A stretch of 36,530 bases of DNA from Opitutus sp. GAS368 (lineage in GTDB: Bacteria > Verrucomicrobiota > Verrucomicrobiia > Opitutales > Opitutaceae). Location of the stretch: assembly GCA_945903465.1 (NCBI GenBank), contig CAMDOF010000067.1, positions 1 to 36,530 of the forward strand. The letters run 5' to 3'. The stretch's first letter is position 1; each line of letters opens with the position of its first letter. The notes under the pieces were generated by a model. That model was not told the DNA's origin, searched no databases, and saw only the letters and a list, made by a program, of their open reading frames with translations. The translations under genes were made by a program, and so were the position numbers. Positions 34,168 through 36,530 of the stretch are shown here, piece by piece.

Positions 34168-34567
34168 GAAAACGATTCGCTATTCTATCGGCCTTTTCGC
34201 TTCGGCGTTGGCCCTCTCGATTGTTACCAATGGCCTCGCGCACGAGGCACACAAAAAAGACAAGGAAACGACCGGCGTTCAGGCGTCCTTGGAGAAAAAG
34301 GGCAAGCTGATCGCGATCACGGAAAAGGATGCGGCATGGGCGGCGAAGGCGCGGAAGGAGTATCCCGTCGATGTGTGCGTCACCTCGGGCGACAAACTCG
34401 GCAGCATGGGGAAGTCGCCGGAATACATCTATCGTGTGGACGGAAAACCGGACCGGCTGCTGATCTTCTGCTGCGACGGTTGCGAAGAGGATTTCATGAA
34501 GGACACCGCCAAATATCTCGCGGCGTTGGATGCTGCGGCGAAGAAGAAGGCGACGGCAACGAAGTGA
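34166..34567 (+). CDS. Small secreted protein with C...CCxGC motif, copy 2
   Basis: A 133-residue paralogue of the protein at 25408-25818. A signal peptide (about 1-25, ending GLA) is followed by HEAHKKDK and the shared core: ITEKDAAWAAKAR, DVCVTSGDKLGSMGKSPEYI (Cys71), then RLLIFCCDGCEEDF (Cys102, Cys103, Cys106). Similarity is strong in the core and weak at both ends; copy 2 ends in Lys-rich sequence where copy 1 ends GHH. Each copy adjoins one CnrYXH-like cassette, so protein and cassette seem to be a functional unit. Metal binding is inferred from the Cys pattern. Confidence 0.82.
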   Translation: MKTIRYSIGLFASALALSIVTNGLAHEAHKKDKETTGVQASLEKKGKLIAITEKDAAWAAKARKEYPVDVCVTSGDKLGSMGKSPEYIYRVDGKPDRLLIFCCDGCEEDFMKDTAKYLAALDAAAKKKATATK

Positions 34568-34608
34568 GTGTGCTGCCTTTCACGGTTCAGCCCGTCTTAT
34601 TCGATCTT

Positions 34609-35778
34609 ATGAATTCCCTTCGTTTCTTTCTGGCTGCTGCTGCGGTCACTCTTGGCAGCATGGCTTTCGCGCAATCTCCGGCTACGCGGACTGAGATTCA
34701 GAACGCGGCTCAACCTCAATTGACCGTCGGTTCTGACGGACGGGTTTGGCTCGTTTATGGCCAAGCTGGCCAGGCGTCGGTCGATCATAGCGCGCACGCT
34801 GCCGGTCATGGCGATGGCGAGAAGCCGAAAGGAAAAGGTCATCAACCGCCGAGGCGTTCAGGGGATGTTTTTGTTACCTACTCGAAGGACGGCGGAGCGA
34901 CGTTTGCGCCGGCCATGAAGGTGGCGCATCTGCCGAAAATTATGCTCGGTATGCGACGCGGCCCGCGCATCGCAGCGCATGGCGATCGTCTCACGGTTAC
35001 CGTCATCGCTGATGAATTGATCGCGTTTACTTCCAACGATGGTGGTAAGACCTGGGGCCAGCCGGTAACGATCAACGAAGTCTCCACGAGCGCTCGCGAA
35101 GGATTACACGACTTGGCCGGCGCGCCCGACGGGCAAGCGTTCGTCACTTGGCTCGACCTGCGAAATGGGAAGATGGAATTGTGGGGCGCGTCCTCGAAGG
35201 ATGGCGGGCGCACTTGGGGCAAGAACGAGCAGGTCTATAAGTCTCCCGACAAATCGATCTGCGAGTGCTGCCACCCAAGCGCTCTGTTCGATGTAGACGG
35301 AAATCTCGCGGTGATGTGGCGCAACTCCATCGAAGGCTCGCGCGACATGTGGATGACGACGCGAGCGAAAGGCGCGACGGCGTACTCAACCGCGCGCAAG
35401 ATCGGCGAAGGCACGTGGAAGCTGAATGCCTGCCCAATGGACGGCGGTGAGATTCTCGCACTCGGCGGAGGGAATTTCGGTGCCGTTTGGATGCGCAACG
35501 GCGAGGTTTTCATCAGCCGGGGCGACAGTCCTGAAATCAATCTCGGCAAGGGCAAGCAACCTGTCGCGGTTCACACCGGCAGCGCACCGCCGATGGTGTT
35601 TTGGCAAAAAGGCGCCGACTTGGTCGCGCTGCACAATCTGCGCGGCGCCGAGCCTGTAAAGCAGGCGAGCGATGCGCGGTTCGCGTCTGTCGTCGCGCTT
35701 CCCGGAGGAAAAGGGGTGCTGCTTGCCTATGAGCGAGGCGCGAAAGACGCGACCTCAGTCGCCGTGGATCGACTTTAG
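34609..35778 (+). CDS. Secreted Asp-box beta-propeller with CECCH motif, metal-island associated
   Basis: A 389-residue exported protein. The ATG at 34609 starts a signal peptide (MNSLRFFLAAAAVTLGSMAF, cleavage after AFA or AQS). Three Asp-boxes, YSKDGGATF (91-99), TSNDGGKTW (141-149) and SSKDGGRTW (195-203), show the sialidase/BNR fold. Unusual for a sialidase are a His-rich loop (His60, 63, 67, 78), ICECCHPS (Cys218, Cys220, Cys221, His222) and NACPM (Cys275), which look like metal or disulfide sites. It ends the gene train, 22 bp before a terminator. An automatic label of exo-alpha-sialidase is likely; context favours a role in metal handling. That function is inference. Confidence 0.85.
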   Translation: MNSLRFFLAAAAVTLGSMAFAQSPATRTEIQNAAQPQLTVGSDGRVWLVYGQAGQASVDHSAHAAGHGDGEKPKGKGHQPPRRSGDVFVTYSKDGGATFAPAMKVAHLPKIMLGMRRGPRIAAHGDRLTVTVIADELIAFTSNDGGKTWGQPVTINEVSTSAREGLHDLAGAPDGQAFVTWLDLRNGKMELWGASSKDGGRTWGKNEQVYKSPDKSICECCHPSALFDVDGNLAVMWRNSIEGSRDMWMTTRAKGATAYSTARKIGEGTWKLNACPMDGGEILALGGGNFGAVWMRNGEVFISRGDSPEINLGKGKQPVAVHTGSAPPMVFWQKGADLVALHNLRGAEPVKQASDARFASVVALPGGKGVLLAYERGAKDATSVAVDRL

Positions 35779-35800
35779 TTTCGGACCGTCTTTCCGGCCC

Positions 35801-35835
35801 AAGGCCAACTGCCCATCTCGGCGGTTGGCCTTTTT
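35801..35835 (+). terminator. Strong intrinsic terminator closing the metal gene train
   Basis: AAGGCCAAC (35801-35809) pairs perfectly with GTTGGCCTT (35824-35832), with further GCC/GGC pairing inside the loop, and the T-run continues to 35835. It lies 22 bp after the stop codon at 35778. No comparable structure was seen between the genes from 25408 to here. Confidence 0.88.
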
Positions 35836-36025
35836 GCTTTCGGTCGACCGCGGCTACGCCTTGGGCACGTCAATATCTGCGCAGTTCTTCACAACGGACG
35901 CGCAGTGTCCGCCGAGGGAATCCACGGGCCGGGGTGTAGTGCTCAATGAACAGTTAACAATCCATCGCCACAGGTGACATAGGAAAACTCAACGGACTCT
36001 CATTCGAAGCACACTTGGAATCATC

Positions 36026-36346
36026 GTGAGCGGCATTTTCGCCGCCGCCGCCATCGCCGGACCTGGCCCACAATACTGGAACCGTCCCGCAACCAAGCCA
36101 GCGCCGAAACCGGAGGCAGCGAAAACCGAAGCTCCCGTTGCGGCCAAATGCGACGGCTGCAAGACCACCCCCATCTGGGTGAGTAACAACCGCGAACCTG
36201 CCGGCAAAGGTGTCCCCGGTGCTCGCGTTGTTGGCTCGACCCATTCGTGCGCTCGCTGCACGGGCACCGTCGCCGCGCAGAACGGGAAGGTGAAAGACGG
36301 CATGACGCATAACGCGGGCTGCGGGCCGCTGCTCTGCTGCAAATAA
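36026..36346 (+). CDS. Small Cys-rich secreted protein with uncertain start
   Basis: From the GTG at 36026 the product has 106 residues, of no family I recognise. The Cys pattern is C42-DG-C45, C75-AR-C78, C99 and C104-C105 near the end (LLCCK), suggesting a metal site or disulfides. The GTG start gives a signal peptide without its positive n-region. The same frame is open upstream to a stop at 35975, and reads K-T-Q-R-T-L-I-R-S-T-L-G-I-I-V-S-G-I-F before AAAAIA, a complete signal peptide, preceded at 35981 by AGG where ATG would be expected. So either an unusual codon (such as ATT at 36002) starts it or the start was lost. It follows the terminator, so has its own promoter. Confidence 0.6.
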   Translation: MSGIFAAAAIAGPGPQYWNRPATKPAPKPEAAKTEAPVAAKCDGCKTTPIWVSNNREPAGKGVPGARVVGSTHSCARCTGTVAAQNGKVKDGMTHNAGCGPLLCCK

Positions 36347-36530
36347 CCACCCTCTGTCTCTCGAAACCATCAACGCTCAAAATTAGCAATAGATATCATT
36401 TTTCTGGTTTGATGAGAGGTGACTTTCAGTGGCATATTTTCTCGTTAATTAAATCCTACACTCATTGGTTTACAGTTATTGGGTTTATATTTATATTTAG
36501 GCGTTTTTGTAATTTTGAAAACCCTGCCTG
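36347..36530. other. AT-rich right edge, no gene recognised
   Basis: From about 36375 the sequence becomes visibly AT-rich (runs such as TTAATTAAAT and TTTATATTTATATTTAG), unlike the GC-rich DNA in the rest of the window. No open frame, tRNA or repeat is recognisable. It could be an intergenic promoter region of the next gene or the start of foreign DNA. Confidence 0.5.

Noticed and set aside
1..36530. CRISPR array, tRNA, rRNA, insertion sequence or prophage
   Set aside because: No regularly spaced repeats, no cloverleaf-like sequence and no transposase or integrase motifs were seen by eye. Short tRNAs could still be missed without a covariance search.

Overview
The window reads as a piece of chromosome from a GC-rich Gram-negative bacterium of the Verrucomicrobiota, most likely an Opitutaceae member. 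This is inference from gene content: four very large TonB-dependent receptors of the type abundant in that family, a Tat-exported Gfo/Idh-like oxidoreductase, secreted formylglycine sulfatases and secreted BNR-propeller proteins, with few recognisable Shine-Dalgarno sites. No rRNA, tRNA, CRISPR array, transposase or integrase was seen.

Left part (about 1-23,530), nutrient acquisition and envelope. TonB-dependent receptors lie at 378-3368, 5584-8592, 8751-10952 and 12644-15598. Between or beside them are a secreted Gfo/Idh oxidoreductase (minus strand), a sialidase-superfamily propeller, two intact sulfatases (15911-17437 minus, 18906-20489 plus), a decayed N-terminal fragment of a third sulfatase (15662-15897), a DUF429 protein, and a minus-strand pair made of phosphatidylserine decarboxylase and an exported amidase. 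This resembles a scavenging region for sulfated or acidic glycans, though no substrate can be named. Intergenic regions carry short repeats: a double hairpin at the left edge, TGAGNGY heptads on both sides of the oxidoreductase, and 38-bp, 23-bp and 24-bp duplications.

Right part (about 23,927-36,346), a heavy-metal response and efflux island. A CusA/CusB/TolC-type RND efflux system (25868-32694) is flanked by two complete CnrY-CnrX-CnrH-like signalling cassettes, each consisting of a small single-pass membrane protein, a periplasmic metal sensor and an ECF sigma factor. Cassette 1 is divergent on the minus strand (25308 to 23927). Cassette 2 is co-directional after cusA (32738-34132). Each cassette adjoins one of two paralogous small secreted proteins with a C...CCxGC signature. 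The sensors differ at the metal site. The second sensor has His37, His41, Glu58, His114 and Met118, matching all five known CnrX ligands at a constant offset. The first has lost the His pair, has Cys in place of Met, and carries an extra CEEHC motif. A GGGATTTTGC element occurs in front of cnrY-like gene 1, in front of the efflux train, and in front of cnrY-like gene 2. The first two copies face each other and form an 11-bp inverted repeat in the divergent promoter region.

Ten plus-strand genes from 25408 to 35778 run with short gaps or overlaps and end at a strong intrinsic terminator (35801-35835). They may be one long transcript with an internal promoter. The train also encodes a Cys/His-rich membrane-anchored protein and a secreted propeller with Asp-boxes plus a CECCH motif, which is probably a metal-related protein and not a sialidase. 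After a final Cys-rich small secreted protein, whose start codon looks lost, the sequence turns strikingly AT-rich to the right edge.
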